From contig JAEZEZ010000099.1 of NCBI GenBank assembly GCA_023432855.1, forward strand, positions 1-46,199: a stretch of 46,199 bases of DNA, given 5' to 3'. A program made the translations under genes and the position numbers. How positions within the stretch are numbered: the stretch's first letter is position 1; every line of letters starts with the position of its first letter. This DNA is from Pseudomonadota bacterium. GTDB lineage: Bacteria > Pseudomonadota > Alphaproteobacteria > Caulobacterales > Caulobacteraceae. The notes beneath the pieces were generated by a model, which saw nothing but the letters and a program-made list of their open reading frames with translations, made no database searches and was not told the DNA's origin. This document shows, one piece after another, positions 33,551 through 43,469 of the stretch.

Positions 33551-36500
33551 ATGGCCAAGCCGACTCCGACCACCAAAAAGAGCGTCATCGATTCCGGGAC
33601 GACCGAGCTGCCCGCCGGCACGGTGCAGACCATCCAGGTGGACGTCACCGACTCCTACACCGACAACCACCACTACTTTTACGGCTACGACGACGTCGTG
33701 GTCGTCGAGCTGGTGGACGGCGACGGCCTGCCGGCGGACGCCCAGCAGAACATCAATGCGGAATTCGGCTCGATCACCGTCGAGGTGAGCGGGTTCGGCG
33801 GGCACCAGGCGCGGATCTACGGCGCCGAGGACCTCGTCCTGAGCGGCGCCAACGTGAGCGTCAGCGGCGACTTTTACGCCGGCCTCGAGACCATCACCTG
33901 GTACGGCACGGCCGGCGCCGACGTCTTCGACGCGACCGGGATGACTTCCGACCAGACGATCTACGCCTACGCCGGGGCCGGCGCCGACAGCGTGCGCACG
34001 GCGGGCGGAGATGACCTGGTGGTGGCCGGCGACGGCGCCGACACGGTGTTCACCTACGACGGCGACGACACCGTCATCGGTACGGAAACCGCGGGCGCCA
34101 ACGACACCTTCAACGGCGGCGCGGGCACGGACACGCTCAGCTTCGTGGGCGACACGACCGGCGTGACGGTCAGCCTGGCCAATGGCGTGGCCTCGGGCGG
34201 CGGCATCGGCATCGACACCATTTCCGGCTTCGAGAACGCGGTAGGCGGCGACGGCGACGACTCCCTCATCGGCGACGGCGGCGCCAACGTCCTGGAAGGC
34301 GGCGCGGGCAACGACACCCTGACCGGCAACGGCGGCGACGACGTGATGGTCGGCGGCTCCGGCGACGACACCTTCACCGGCGGCGCGGGCAGCGACACCG
34401 CGGTGATCGCCGCCGACGCGGCGACCGGCATGGCGACCCAGGTCGGCACCCAGCTGATCATCTCCTCGATCGACGGCCAGGACATCGTCAAGTCGACCGA
34501 GTTCATCCAGTTCAACAACCACACGATTGCGGTCAACGCGACGACGGGCAACGCCATCGCCCACGGCGTGGACGACGCCGGCGCGGTGACCGAAGACGGC
34601 GCCGGGACCAGCGGCAACGTGCTGGCCAACGACATCGAGCTGGAAGCGGCCGAGACCATGACGGTCAGCGGCGTCGCGGTGGGCGCCGAGGGCGCGCACG
34701 GCGGCATCACGGCCGTGGCCGGCGGCGCCGCGACGGTCATCGTCGGGACCTACGGCACCCTGACCATCAACGCCGACGGCTCCTTCACCTACGTCGCCGA
34801 CCAGGCCGCCACCCAGGCGCTGGCCGACGGCGAGACCGCGGTGGAGAACTTCACCTACCGGGTCACCGACGGCTCCGACAGCGAGCTGGCCACCCTGTCC
34901 TTCCAGGTCAGCGGCGTGAACGATCCGGTGGTCCTGATCGCCAACGACGACAGCGGCGCCATCGCCGAGGACGGCGGCGTGTTCGCCGAGAGCGGCTCGT
35001 TCCTGCTGAACGACGCCGACGGCGCCGACGGCCATCTGGTCAGCGTCATCGACTCCTCGACGGACAGCGCCGACCTGGGCGTGCTGGGGACCTTCGACGC
35101 GGTCCTCAACGGCGCGGGCGACCGCGTGCTGTGGAACTTCACCGTCGACAACGCCGTGCTGCAGCAGCTGGGCGCCGGCGAGACCATCACCCAGACCTAT
35201 GTGATCGAAGTCTCCGACGGCAACGGCGGCGTTGTCACCGACGAGGTGACCATCACCCTGACCGGCGTCAACGACGGCCCGGTGATCGACGCGGCCGACG
35301 CCTCGGGTTCGGTCACCGAAGGCGCCGGCCCGACGCTGTCCACCGGCGGCGACATCGACTTCTCCGACGCCGACCGCGACGACGTGCTGAGCGTCGAGCA
35401 CGACGCCGCCACCACCGCTTCGGTGACCTGGTCCGGCGGAACGCTGACGGCGGAGCAGGAAGCGGCGATCCGCAACGCCTTCTCGCTGGTCTACGACGAG
35501 GATTCGGCCACCTGGTCCTTCGACCTGGCCGACGCCGACGCCGACTTCCTGGCCGCGGGCGAGACCATCACCCTGGAAGTGACGGTCACCGTCACCGACA
35601 GCAACGGCTCCAGCGCCGACCAGATCGTCACCGTGACCATCAACGGCACGAACGACGGCCCGGTGGTGGAGGGCGACGTCCTGGCGGCCAGCGTCGAAGA
35701 GGATGCCGGCCCGCACAGCGTGGGTGGTTCGTTCGATGTCGCGGACGTCGACCTGACCGACGCCCACGTCGTCGATTGGGACGTGACGGGCGAGGACATC
35801 GACCTCGGCGAACTCGGGACCTTCAACGCGGTCCTGAACCCCGACACCACGGGCACGGGCGAGGGCCAGGTCGACTGGACCTTCACGGTCGATCCGGCGG
35901 TGCTGCAGCAGCTCGGCGCCGACGACGTGATCACCCAGACCTACACGATCACCATCGACGACGGGAACGGCGGCACGATCACCCAGGAGGTGACCGTCAC
36001 CATCACCGGCGACAACGACGCCCCGGTGCTGGTGGGCGCCCCGACGGGCTCGCTGGACGAGGACGACGCCAGCTTCACGCTCGACCTGCTGAACGGCGGC
36101 GGCTGGAGCTCCAGCGACGTCGACCGCGGCGACAGCGTCTCGGTGGACGAGTCCAGCGCCTCGGTCAGCGTCACGTCCGGAACCTGGACGGCGCCGGTGG
36201 TCTTCACCATCGACGGCGTCACCGGCGAGTTCACCCTCGACCCGAACCAGTTCGACGCCCTGGCCGAAGGCGAGAGCCTGACGCTGGAAATCACCTACGA
36301 CGTCATCGACGAGAACGGCGGCGCGACCACCCAGACGGCCACCGTCACGGTGACCGGCTCGAACGACACGCCCGTCCTCGATCCGGTGGGCCTGACCGAC
36401 ACCATTTCGGAAGACACCCCTGAGCCATACGCCATCGACCTGCTGGCCGGGGCGACGGACGTCGACACCAGCGACGACCTTTCGATCGCCAACGTGACGT

Positions 36501-38728
36501 CCCAGATCACGGCCGGCGTGTGGGACGACCCCTGGGGCTTTACCTTCAATACCGAGACCGGTCAGGCCGAACTCTACCCGAGCGAGTTCGGCGCCCTGGG
36601 CGAAGGCGAAAGCATCGAGATCACCATCACCTATGACGTGGTGGACGGGAACGGCGGCGTCGTCCCGCAGAGCCTGACGGTGACCGTGACGGGCGCCAAC
36701 GACGCCCCGGTATTCACGGAGACGGGCGAAGGCGCGACGTTCGACGAGGACGACGCCCTGTCCGCATCGGGCGCGATCAGCTTCGAGGGCGTGGACCGCA
36801 CGGATGTTCACTCCGCCTCGGTCACCGGCTTCAGCTACGTCAGCTCGACCGGGCGCACCCTCTCGGCCTCCCAGATCGACGACCTCGACAGCGCGCTGAG
36901 CGCCGTGGTCGACGGCGGCGAGGTGGACTGGGCGTTCGCCACCGGCCTCGGCATGGACTTCCTCGATCCGGGCGAGACCCTGACCCTCAGCTACGAGGTG
37001 ACGGTCGACGACGGCGTGGGCGGGACCGACACCGAGACAGTCACCATCACCATCAATGGCCAGTTCGAAGGCCAGCTGGGCACCGATGCCGACGACACCC
37101 TGCTCGGCGGCAGCTTCGCCGACGTCCTGATCGGCGGCGCAGGCGACGACGCCCTTCACGGCGCGGCCGGCAACAACCTGCTGGACGGCGGCGCGGGCGA
37201 CGACATGCTGTTCGCCGGCTCGGGCAACGACGAGATGCACGGGGGCGACGACGACGACACCCTGAACTCGGGCAGCGGCGACGACGTGCTCTACGGCGAC
37301 GCCGGGGACGACACCATCACTGCCGGCTCGGGCAACGACTGGGTCGACGGCGGCGCCGGCAACGACAACCTCAACGGCGGCTCGGGCATCGACACCGTCA
37401 GCTACCTGTCGGCGGCCGCGGGCGTCACCGCCCAGCTCTGGATGAACACCCAGAACACCGGCGGCAGCGGCTGGGACACTCTGCTCGGCTTCGAGAACAT
37501 CGAGGGATCGAACTTCAACGACGTCCTGCGCGGCTCCGAGGTTGCGAACGTCCTGACCGGCAACGACGGGGACGACATCCTCGACGGCCGTCAGGGCGCC
37601 GACACCACCAACGGCGGCCTGGGCAACGACTGGCACTATGTCGACAACGCCGGCGACACGGTGATCGAGGCTGCCGGCCAGGGCTCCGACCGCGTCTTCG
37701 CCTCGACCAGCTACGTGCTGGCCGCGGGCGTCGAGATCGAGATCCTGTCGACCACCCTGCAGTCGGCGACCACCGCGCTCAACCTGACGGGCAACGAGTT
37801 CAGCCAGAACCTCGCCGGCAACAACGGCGTGAACGTGATGGACGGCGGCGCGGGCGACGACGTCATCTACGGCCACGCCGGCGATGACACCCTGATCGGC
37901 GGGCTGGGCAACGACCTGCTCGACGGCGGGGCCGGCGTCGACACCGCCAGCTACGCGGGCGCCTCGGCCGGCGTCACCGCCAGCCTGCTGACCCAGACCG
38001 CTTCCGGCGGCGCGGGCTCGGACGTCCTGAAGGACATCGAGAACCTCACCGGTTCGGCCTTCAACGACACGCTGACCGGTTCGGCCGTGGCCAACATCCT
38101 GGTCGGCGGCGCCGGCGACGACCGTCTCGACGGACGTCAGGGCGTCGACACCACCAACGGCGGTCTCGGCGACGACTGGCACTATGTCGACAACGCCGGC
38201 GACGTGGTCCTCGAGGCCGCGGGGCAGGGCGTGGCGGACCGGGTCCTGGCCTCGGTCAGCTACACCCTGGCCGCCAACGCCGAGATCGAGATCCTGTCCA
38301 CGACGGTCCAGGCCGGAACGGGCGCGATCAACCTGACCGGCAACGGCTACGCCCAGGCGATCGTCGGCAACAACGGCGTCAACGTCCTCAGCGGCGGCGG
38401 CGGTAATGACAGCCTGCTCGGCCATGGCGGCGACGACACCCTCGTCGGCGGCCTGGGCAACGACGTCATGACCGGCGGCGCCGGGGCCGACACCTTCCTC
38501 TTCAACGAGGCGGCGTTCGGCGCGGACCGGATCACGGACTTCGCCGACGGCGTGGACCTGATCTCGTTCCAGGGCATTGCGGGCGTGGACGACTTCTCCG
38601 ACCTGACGATTACGGCCAACGGCTCCGGCTGGGCTGTGATCACCCTGGCGGACGGCTCCTCCATCACCCTGACCGGGGTGACCACGGGCCAGGTCGACGC
38701 CTCGGACTTCCTCTTCGGCGGCGGCTGA
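33551..38728 (+). CDS. VCBS/cadherin-like RTX surface protein (1725 aa)
   Basis: A large putative adhesin or matrix protein. Residues 1-115 form an unrecognised N-terminal region without a signal peptide. Residues about 118-290 are RTX-type repeats. Residues about 338-1170 contain consecutive VCBS or bacterial cadherin-like domains, each closing with T-x-T-V-T-x-T-G-x-N-D-x-P-V; the six linkers GVNDPV, GVNDGPV, GTNDGPV, GDNDAPV, GSNDTPV and GANDAPV fall near residues 456, 573, 700, 820, 936 and 1047. RTX nonapeptides resume at about 1175, followed by two DWH modules (Trp 1361, 1543) and the shared C-terminal module (1647-1725). VCBS repeats are common in bacterial adhesion and biofilm proteins. 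A GAGGGGA ribosome binding site precedes the ATG, and a terminator follows the stop. Confidence 0.92.
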   Translation: MAKPTPTTKKSVIDSGTTELPAGTVQTIQVDVTDSYTDNHHYFYGYDDVVVVELVDGDGLPADAQQNINAEFGSITVEVSGFGGHQARIYGAEDLVLSGANVSVSGDFYAGLETITWYGTAGADVFDATGMTSDQTIYAYAGAGADSVRTAGGDDLVVAGDGADTVFTYDGDDTVIGTETAGANDTFNGGAGTDTLSFVGDTTGVTVSLANGVASGGGIGIDTISGFENAVGGDGDDSLIGDGGANVLEGGAGNDTLTGNGGDDVMVGGSGDDTFTGGAGSDTAVIAADAATGMATQVGTQLIISSIDGQDIVKSTEFIQFNNHTIAVNATTGNAIAHGVDDAGAVTEDGAGTSGNVLANDIELEAAETMTVSGVAVGAEGAHGGITAVAGGAATVIVGTYGTLTINADGSFTYVADQAATQALADGETAVENFTYRVTDGSDSELATLSFQVSGVNDPVVLIANDDSGAIAEDGGVFAESGSFLLNDADGADGHLVSVIDSSTDSADLGVLGTFDAVLNGAGDRVLWNFTVDNAVLQQLGAGETITQTYVIEVSDGNGGVVTDEVTITLTGVNDGPVIDAADASGSVTEGAGPTLSTGGDIDFSDADRDDVLSVEHDAATTASVTWSGGTLTAEQEAAIRNAFSLVYDEDSATWSFDLADADADFLAAGETITLEVTVTVTDSNGSSADQIVTVTINGTNDGPVVEGDVLAASVEEDAGPHSVGGSFDVADVDLTDAHVVDWDVTGEDIDLGELGTFNAVLNPDTTGTGEGQVDWTFTVDPAVLQQLGADDVITQTYTITIDDGNGGTITQEVTVTITGDNDAPVLVGAPTGSLDEDDASFTLDLLNGGGWSSSDVDRGDSVSVDESSASVSVTSGTWTAPVVFTIDGVTGEFTLDPNQFDALAEGESLTLEITYDVIDENGGATTQTATVTVTGSNDTPVLDPVGLTDTISEDTPEPYAIDLLAGATDVDTSDDLSIANVTSQITAGVWDDPWGFTFNTETGQAELYPSEFGALGEGESIEITITYDVVDGNGGVVPQSLTVTVTGANDAPVFTETGEGATFDEDDALSASGAISFEGVDRTDVHSASVTGFSYVSSTGRTLSASQIDDLDSALSAVVDGGEVDWAFATGLGMDFLDPGETLTLSYEVTVDDGVGGTDTETVTITINGQFEGQLGTDADDTLLGGSFADVLIGGAGDDALHGAAGNNLLDGGAGDDMLFAGSGNDEMHGGDDDDTLNSGSGDDVLYGDAGDDTITAGSGNDWVDGGAGNDNLNGGSGIDTVSYLSAAAGVTAQLWMNTQNTGGSGWDTLLGFENIEGSNFNDVLRGSEVANVLTGNDGDDILDGRQGADTTNGGLGNDWHYVDNAGDTVIEAAGQGSDRVFASTSYVLAAGVEIEILSTTLQSATTALNLTGNEFSQNLAGNNGVNVMDGGAGDDVIYGHAGDDTLIGGLGNDLLDGGAGVDTASYAGASAGVTASLLTQTASGGAGSDVLKDIENLTGSAFNDTLTGSAVANILVGGAGDDRLDGRQGVDTTNGGLGDDWHYVDNAGDVVLEAAGQGVADRVLASVSYTLAANAEIEILSTTVQAGTGAINLTGNGYAQAIVGNNGVNVLSGGGGNDSLLGHGGDDTLVGGLGNDVMTGGAGADTFLFNEAAFGADRITDFADGVDLISFQGIAGVDDFSDLTITANGSGWAVITLADGSSITLTGVTTGQVDASDFLFGGG
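37631..38490 (+). repeat. Two DWH modules, 182-residue spacing
   Basis: The Trp codons begin at 37631 and 38177. The C-terminus of the protein lies 182 residues after the second Trp. Confidence 0.85.
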
Positions 38729-38753
38729 GCCCCGACGTAGAGACACGGCAACG

Positions 38754-38782
38754 AGGGCCCGCCGGCAACGGCGGGCCCTTTC
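38754..38782 (+). terminator. Rho-independent terminator after the cadherin-like RTX gene
   Basis: GGGCCCGCCG (38755-38764) pairs with CGGCGGGCCC (38769-38778) around a GCAA tetraloop and is followed by TTT. It begins 26 bases after the stop codon. The form matches the terminators at 11137 and 18073, but the stem sequence differs. Confidence 0.88.
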
Positions 38783-38875
38783 TGCGTTGGGGGATCACTT
38801 GCTTGCGATCCGGGGTTTGCCGCCCGCGGGCGCTCGCCTAGGCTGACGACAGTCAGTCCAGTGGAGCAGCTTCCC

Positions 38876-41089
38876 ATGGCCCTCATCAACGGCACGGAAT
38901 TCGACGACGTCCTGAACGGCACGACCGATCCGGATGTGATCAACGGCCTCGATGGCGACGACACCCTGAACGGCCTGGACGGCGCCGACGAGATTAACGG
39001 CGGGGCCGGCGACGACTTCCTCTACGGCGCCAGCGGCGATGATGTGCTGGAGGGCGGGGAGGGGCGCGACGAGCTGCGCGGCGGCTCGGGCGACGACCTG
39101 TTCTACTGGAGCCCCGACGGCGACTGGATCAACGGCGGGACCGGCTTCGACACCATCAGCTTCGAGTCGGCGGCTGTCGGCGTCCAGTTCCAGATGTTCA
39201 ACACCGAAGTTCAGACACTGTTCGCCGGCGAAACGGTCGAGGCGAGCGGCCTGGAGCGCGTGATCGGCAGCGCCTTTGACGACTATCTGCTGCTCGGTTT
39301 TGGCATCTCCGTGCTCGAGAGCAATGGAGTCGTCGAGATCTACGAAGGACGCGGCGGCGATGATCGCCTGTCGAGCGACAACGACTCGCACCTGTTCGGC
39401 GGCGAGGGCGACGACTTCCTCTCCGCCGGTCCGGAGGCGGTGCTCGAGGGCGGCTCAGGCGCTGACGAGCTGCGCCGGGGGATAGCTGCATATGAGACCG
39501 CAGCTGCATCTGTGACAATCAACCTCCAGACCGGAGTTCACACCGGCGACGCGGCCGGCGACACCTTCGGCGACGGCAGCGGGCGGGTGGCCTCCTGGCG
39601 TCTGTCCTCCTTCGACGACGCCTTTGTCGGCCTGCACACGGGCGGCGAGGTGGTGGACGGGGGCGCTGGCGACGACAATCTGTTCGGCGGCGCCGGCGAC
39701 GACACCCTAATCGGCGGCCTGGGCGACGACATCCTGAACGGAAGCACCGGTGTCGACACCGTGAGCTATGCAGGCTCCGCAGGCGGGGTCAGCGTCAATC
39801 TGCTGATCGAGGCCGCCACCGGCGCAGCCGGCAACGACACGGTCGCCGGGTTCGAGAACATCGTCGGCTCAGCCTTCGCAGACGTCCTGCGCGGCAACGG
39901 GGCGGCCAACCACATCACCGGCGGCGCGGGGGACGACGTGCTCGACGGCTTCCTCGGCGTCGACACCACCGTGGGCGGCCTGGGCGACGACCAGCACTGG
40001 GTCGACAGCGCAGCCGACGTGGTGGTGGAGGCGGCCGGCGAGGGCGCGCTGGACCGGGTGTTCGCCTGGAACAGCTATGCGCTCGGCGCGGCGGCGGAAA
40101 TCGAGATCCTGTCCACGGCCCTGCAGGCGGGGACCGCCGCCATCGACCTGACGGGCAACGGCTTCGGCCAGACGGTCGTGGGCAACAATGGGCTCAATGT
40201 GCTCGACGGCGGCGGCGGCGACGATGTCATCTTGGGCCACCTCGGCGACGATGTGCTGATCGGCGGCGCAGGCGACGACCGGCTGGACGGGGGTCTGGGA
40301 ACGGACCGGGCCAGCTATGCCGCCGCCGCCTCGGGCGTCAGCGCCAGCCTCACGACCGGGACCGCGTCGGGCGGCGCGGGCGCCGACGTCCTGCTGGACA
40401 TCGAGAACCTGACCGGCTCGGCCTTCGCGGACGTCCTGACGGGGGCGGCCGGGTCGAATGTCCTGAGCGGCGGAGCCGGCGACGACCGGCTGGACGGGCG
40501 CGCGGGCGCCGACACGACGATCGGCGGCGCGGGCGACGACTGGCACTATGTGGACGATGCCGGGGACATGGTGGTCGAAACGGCGGGCCAGGGCGCGGCC
40601 GACCGGGTCTTCGCCAGCGCCAGCTATGTGCTGACGGCCGGCGCCGAGGTCGAGATCCTGTCGACGGTGCTGCAGTCGGGATCGGCGGCCATCGACCTGA
40701 CGGGCAACGAACTCGCCAACACGGTGGGCGGCAACGCCGGCGCCAACCGTCTGGAGGGCGCAGGCGGCGCCGACAGCCTCTACGGCCACGGCGGCGCCGA
40801 CACGCTGGTCGGCGGGACCGGGGACGACACCCTGTGGGGCGGCGCCGGGACCGACACGTTCCTCTACGACGCCGGGGCCTTCGGCGCCGATCTGATCCGG
40901 GACTTCGAGAACGGGATCGACGTCATCCGCGTCGAGGGGATCGCCGGCGTGGACGATGTCTCGGACCTGAGTGTGAGCAACAACGCCCAGGGCTGGGCGG
41001 TCATCACCTTCCCGGACGGCTCGACCGTCAGCCTGTTCGGGGTGGACGCGGGCCTGGTCGACGCCTCGGACTTCGTCTTCGGGCCGTAG
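38876..41089 (+). CDS. RTX calcium-binding repeat protein (737 aa)
   Basis: The smallest of the six RTX proteins. RTX repeats start at the very N-terminus (NGTEFDDVLNGTTDPDVING), so there is no separate head domain and no signal peptide. ATG 38876 is chosen over the in-frame GTG at 38861 because GGAG (38863-38866) is well placed 9 bases before it. Residues about 90-230 hold a less repetitive beta-rich region (GFDTISFESAAVGVQFQMF and following). Two DWH modules follow: the first is altered (DDQHWVDSAAD, with Gln373 in place of Trp), the second has Trp556. Residues 660-737 are the common C-terminal module. It could be a minimal carrier, a calcium-responsive surface protein, or a tail that lost its catalytic head. 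A terminator separates it from the preceding RTX gene. Confidence 0.9.
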   Translation: MALINGTEFDDVLNGTTDPDVINGLDGDDTLNGLDGADEINGGAGDDFLYGASGDDVLEGGEGRDELRGGSGDDLFYWSPDGDWINGGTGFDTISFESAAVGVQFQMFNTEVQTLFAGETVEASGLERVIGSAFDDYLLLGFGISVLESNGVVEIYEGRGGDDRLSSDNDSHLFGGEGDDFLSAGPEAVLEGGSGADELRRGIAAYETAAASVTINLQTGVHTGDAAGDTFGDGSGRVASWRLSSFDDAFVGLHTGGEVVDGGAGDDNLFGGAGDDTLIGGLGDDILNGSTGVDTVSYAGSAGGVSVNLLIEAATGAAGNDTVAGFENIVGSAFADVLRGNGAANHITGGAGDDVLDGFLGVDTTVGGLGDDQHWVDSAADVVVEAAGEGALDRVFAWNSYALGAAAEIEILSTALQAGTAAIDLTGNGFGQTVVGNNGLNVLDGGGGDDVILGHLGDDVLIGGAGDDRLDGGLGTDRASYAAAASGVSASLTTGTASGGAGADVLLDIENLTGSAFADVLTGAAGSNVLSGGAGDDRLDGRAGADTTIGGAGDDWHYVDDAGDMVVETAGQGAADRVFASASYVLTAGAEVEILSTVLQSGSAAIDLTGNELANTVGGNAGANRLEGAGGADSLYGHGGADTLVGGTGDDTLWGGAGTDTFLYDAGAFGADLIRDFENGIDVIRVEGIAGVDDVSDLSVSNNAQGWAVITFPDGSTVSLFGVDAGLVDASDFVFGP
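39992..40855 (+). repeat. Two DWH modules, 183-residue spacing
   Basis: Equivalent codons begin at 39992 (Gln in place of Trp) and 40541 (Trp), 549 bases apart. The C-terminus is 181 residues after the second. Confidence 0.82.
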
Positions 41090-41100
41090 CCGCCCCCGCT

Positions 41101-41144
41101 CTTGACGGGCGGGGCCGGATCAGGATGCAATTTGCATCCGGTCG
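41101..41144. repeat. 44-bp dispersed repeat, copy A, with palindrome
   Basis: This segment matches 45438-45481 at 39 of 44 positions. It includes GGATGCAA-T-TTGCATCC (41123-41139), a perfect 8-1-8 palindrome. TTGACG at the start (41103-41108) gives a possible -35 element for the portal gene, with no convincing -10. The other copy has the palindrome disrupted. Confidence 0.7.
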
Positions 41145-41229
41145 CAGTTCCGCCCGCCGCGGACCGGCCCCTTCTCCCCAGACGAACTTTCCCGCCGCCG
41201 CCGGCCCCGCCGCGCGCGAAGGAGCTCCC

Positions 41230-42928
41230 ATGACCGACGAGATCCTGAAGGAGGCCCGCGAGGCCTTCGAGCTGTGCTGCGCCCACGAGGCCGAGAACCG
41301 GGCCGAGGCGCTGGACGACCTGCGCTTCGCGCGCCTGGGCGAGCAGTGGCCGAAGGGGGTGCTGGACAAGCGCCGGCGCGAGGGGCGGCCGTGCCTGACC
41401 ATCAACCGGCTGCCGGCCTTCATCCGCCAGGTCGTCAACGACGCGCGCCAGAACAAGCCGGCCATCACCGTCCATCCCGCCGACAGCGGCGCGGATCCGG
41501 CCACCGCCGAGATCATCAGCGGCCTGATCCGCAACATCGAATACGCCTCCGACGCCGACGTGGCCTACGACACGGCCCTGGAGAGCGCGGTGACCTCGGG
41601 GCTGGGCTACTTCCGCATCGGCCTCGACTACGCCGGCGAGCACGGGTTCGAGCAGGACATCCGCATCCAGCGCGTGGCCGACCCCTTCAGCGTCTACGCC
41701 GACCCGCACTCGACCGCCGCCGACAGCGCCGACTGGAACATGGCCTTCGTGGTCGAGGCGATGCCGCGGGCCCTGTTCGAGCGGCGCTTTCGCGGCGGGC
41801 AGTCGGTGGACTGGGGGACCGACTACCGCGGCGTCGGCGGCCTGTGGCTGGACGGCGACCGGGTGACGGTGGCCGAGTACTGGACGCGCGAGGAGACCGC
41901 CTCGCGCTTGCTGGGGCTGTCGGACGGGCAGGTGGTGGAGGCCGCGGTCTATGCGGCGCGCAGGGCGCAGTTCGATGCGCTGGGGCTGAACGTCGTGGCC
42001 GAGCGGCCGGTGAAGACGCGCCGCGTGCGCCAGCGGCTGCTGACCGGCGCCGAGGTGCTGGAGGAAACCGACTGGCCCGGGCGCTTCATCCCCATCGTGC
42101 CGGTCTTCGGCGAGGAGCTGACGGTGGAGGGGCGGCGCGTGTTCCGCTCTCTGGTGCGCGACGCCAAGGACCCGCAGCGGATGTTCAATTACTGGCGCAC
42201 GGCGTCGACCGAACTGGTGGCGCTGGCTCCCAAGGCGCCCTTCATCGGACCGCGCGGCGCCTTCGACACCGACGCCGAGAAGTGGGCCACGGCCAACGCC
42301 GAGACCCACGCCTTCATCGAGTTCGACGGGCCCCAGGCGCCTGAGCGCCAGCCCTTCGACGGCCCGCCCGCGGGCGCCCTGCAGGAGGCGATGAACGCGT
42401 CCGACGACATGAAGGCGATCATGGGGGTCTTCGACGCCTCGCTGGGCGCGCCGTCCAACGAGACCTCCGGCCGGGCCATCACCGCGCGCCAGCGCGAGGG
42501 CGACGTCTCGACCTTCCACTACATCGACAACCTCAGCCGTGCGATCCGCCACGCCGGGCGCATCCTCATCGACCTGATCCCGCGCGTGTACTCGACGCCC
42601 AGGGTGCTGCGGGTGCTGGGGCCCGAGGGCGCTCCACAGGTCGTGCCGGTGAACCAGCCGGTGCAGGCAGCGGGGCCGGCGGGGCCGGTGCGGCGCATCT
42701 ACGACCTGGGGCTCGGCCGCTACGACCTGACGGTGGAGGCGGGGCCGTCCTACACCACGCGCCGGCAGGAAGCGGCCGAGCAGATGATGGCCTTCGTCCG
42801 CGTCTTCCCGCAGGCCGCGCCGGTGATCGGCGACCTGCTGGCGAAGAACCTCGACTGGCCCGGCGCCGCCGAGATCGCGCGCCGGCTGCAGGCGCTAATG
42901 CCGGGGCAGGGGACAGGCGCGGCCCCGC

Positions 42929-42951
<23 letters not shown>
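41230..42951 (+). CDS. Phage portal protein, P22-like
   Basis: A 573-residue protein resembling the portal of P22-like podoviruses, the dodecameric ring through which DNA enters the capsid. Supporting features are the N-terminal EQWPKGVLDKRRREGRPCLTINRL region (residues about 38-61), the conserved R-x-V-x-D-P-F-x-V-Y-A-D-P segment (about 151-163), the FIPIVPVFGEEL strand, and the helical stretch MNYW-like MFNYWRTASTELVALAPKAP, followed by NETSGRAITARQREGDVSTF and a C-terminal Ala-rich tail. The length is somewhat short of P22 gp1 (725 residues). ATG 41230 has GGAG nine bases upstream. No terminase, scaffold or capsid gene is adjacent, so this is either a prophage remnant or the edge of a larger element beyond the window. 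Its 3' end overlaps the convergent copper-protein gene by 23 bases. Confidence 0.82.
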
Positions 42952-43342
<391 letters not shown>

Positions 43343-43469
43343 GGGCGCCTTCCTTTCGTGCGTGTCCTGGGGGTCGCAATTCCAACCGGCCAGCCGCCGA
43401 CATGTTCCGGGGCGGGAACGGCGGAGCCTCGAAGGTGTTCGATCATGTCCGACACCGAGCGCGCCCCAG

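Noticed and set aside
29808..38746. Two further long minus-strand frames (33131-29808 and 38746-33440) opposite the protease and cadherin-like genes
   Set aside because: Same cause as above: they mirror the repeat and high-GC codon pattern of the coding strand and show no recognisable protein.
40834..41229. A 132-codon N-terminal extension of the portal frame
   Set aside because: It overlaps the end of the last RTX gene in another frame and has shadow-like composition. The ATG at 41230 has a good ribosome binding site.
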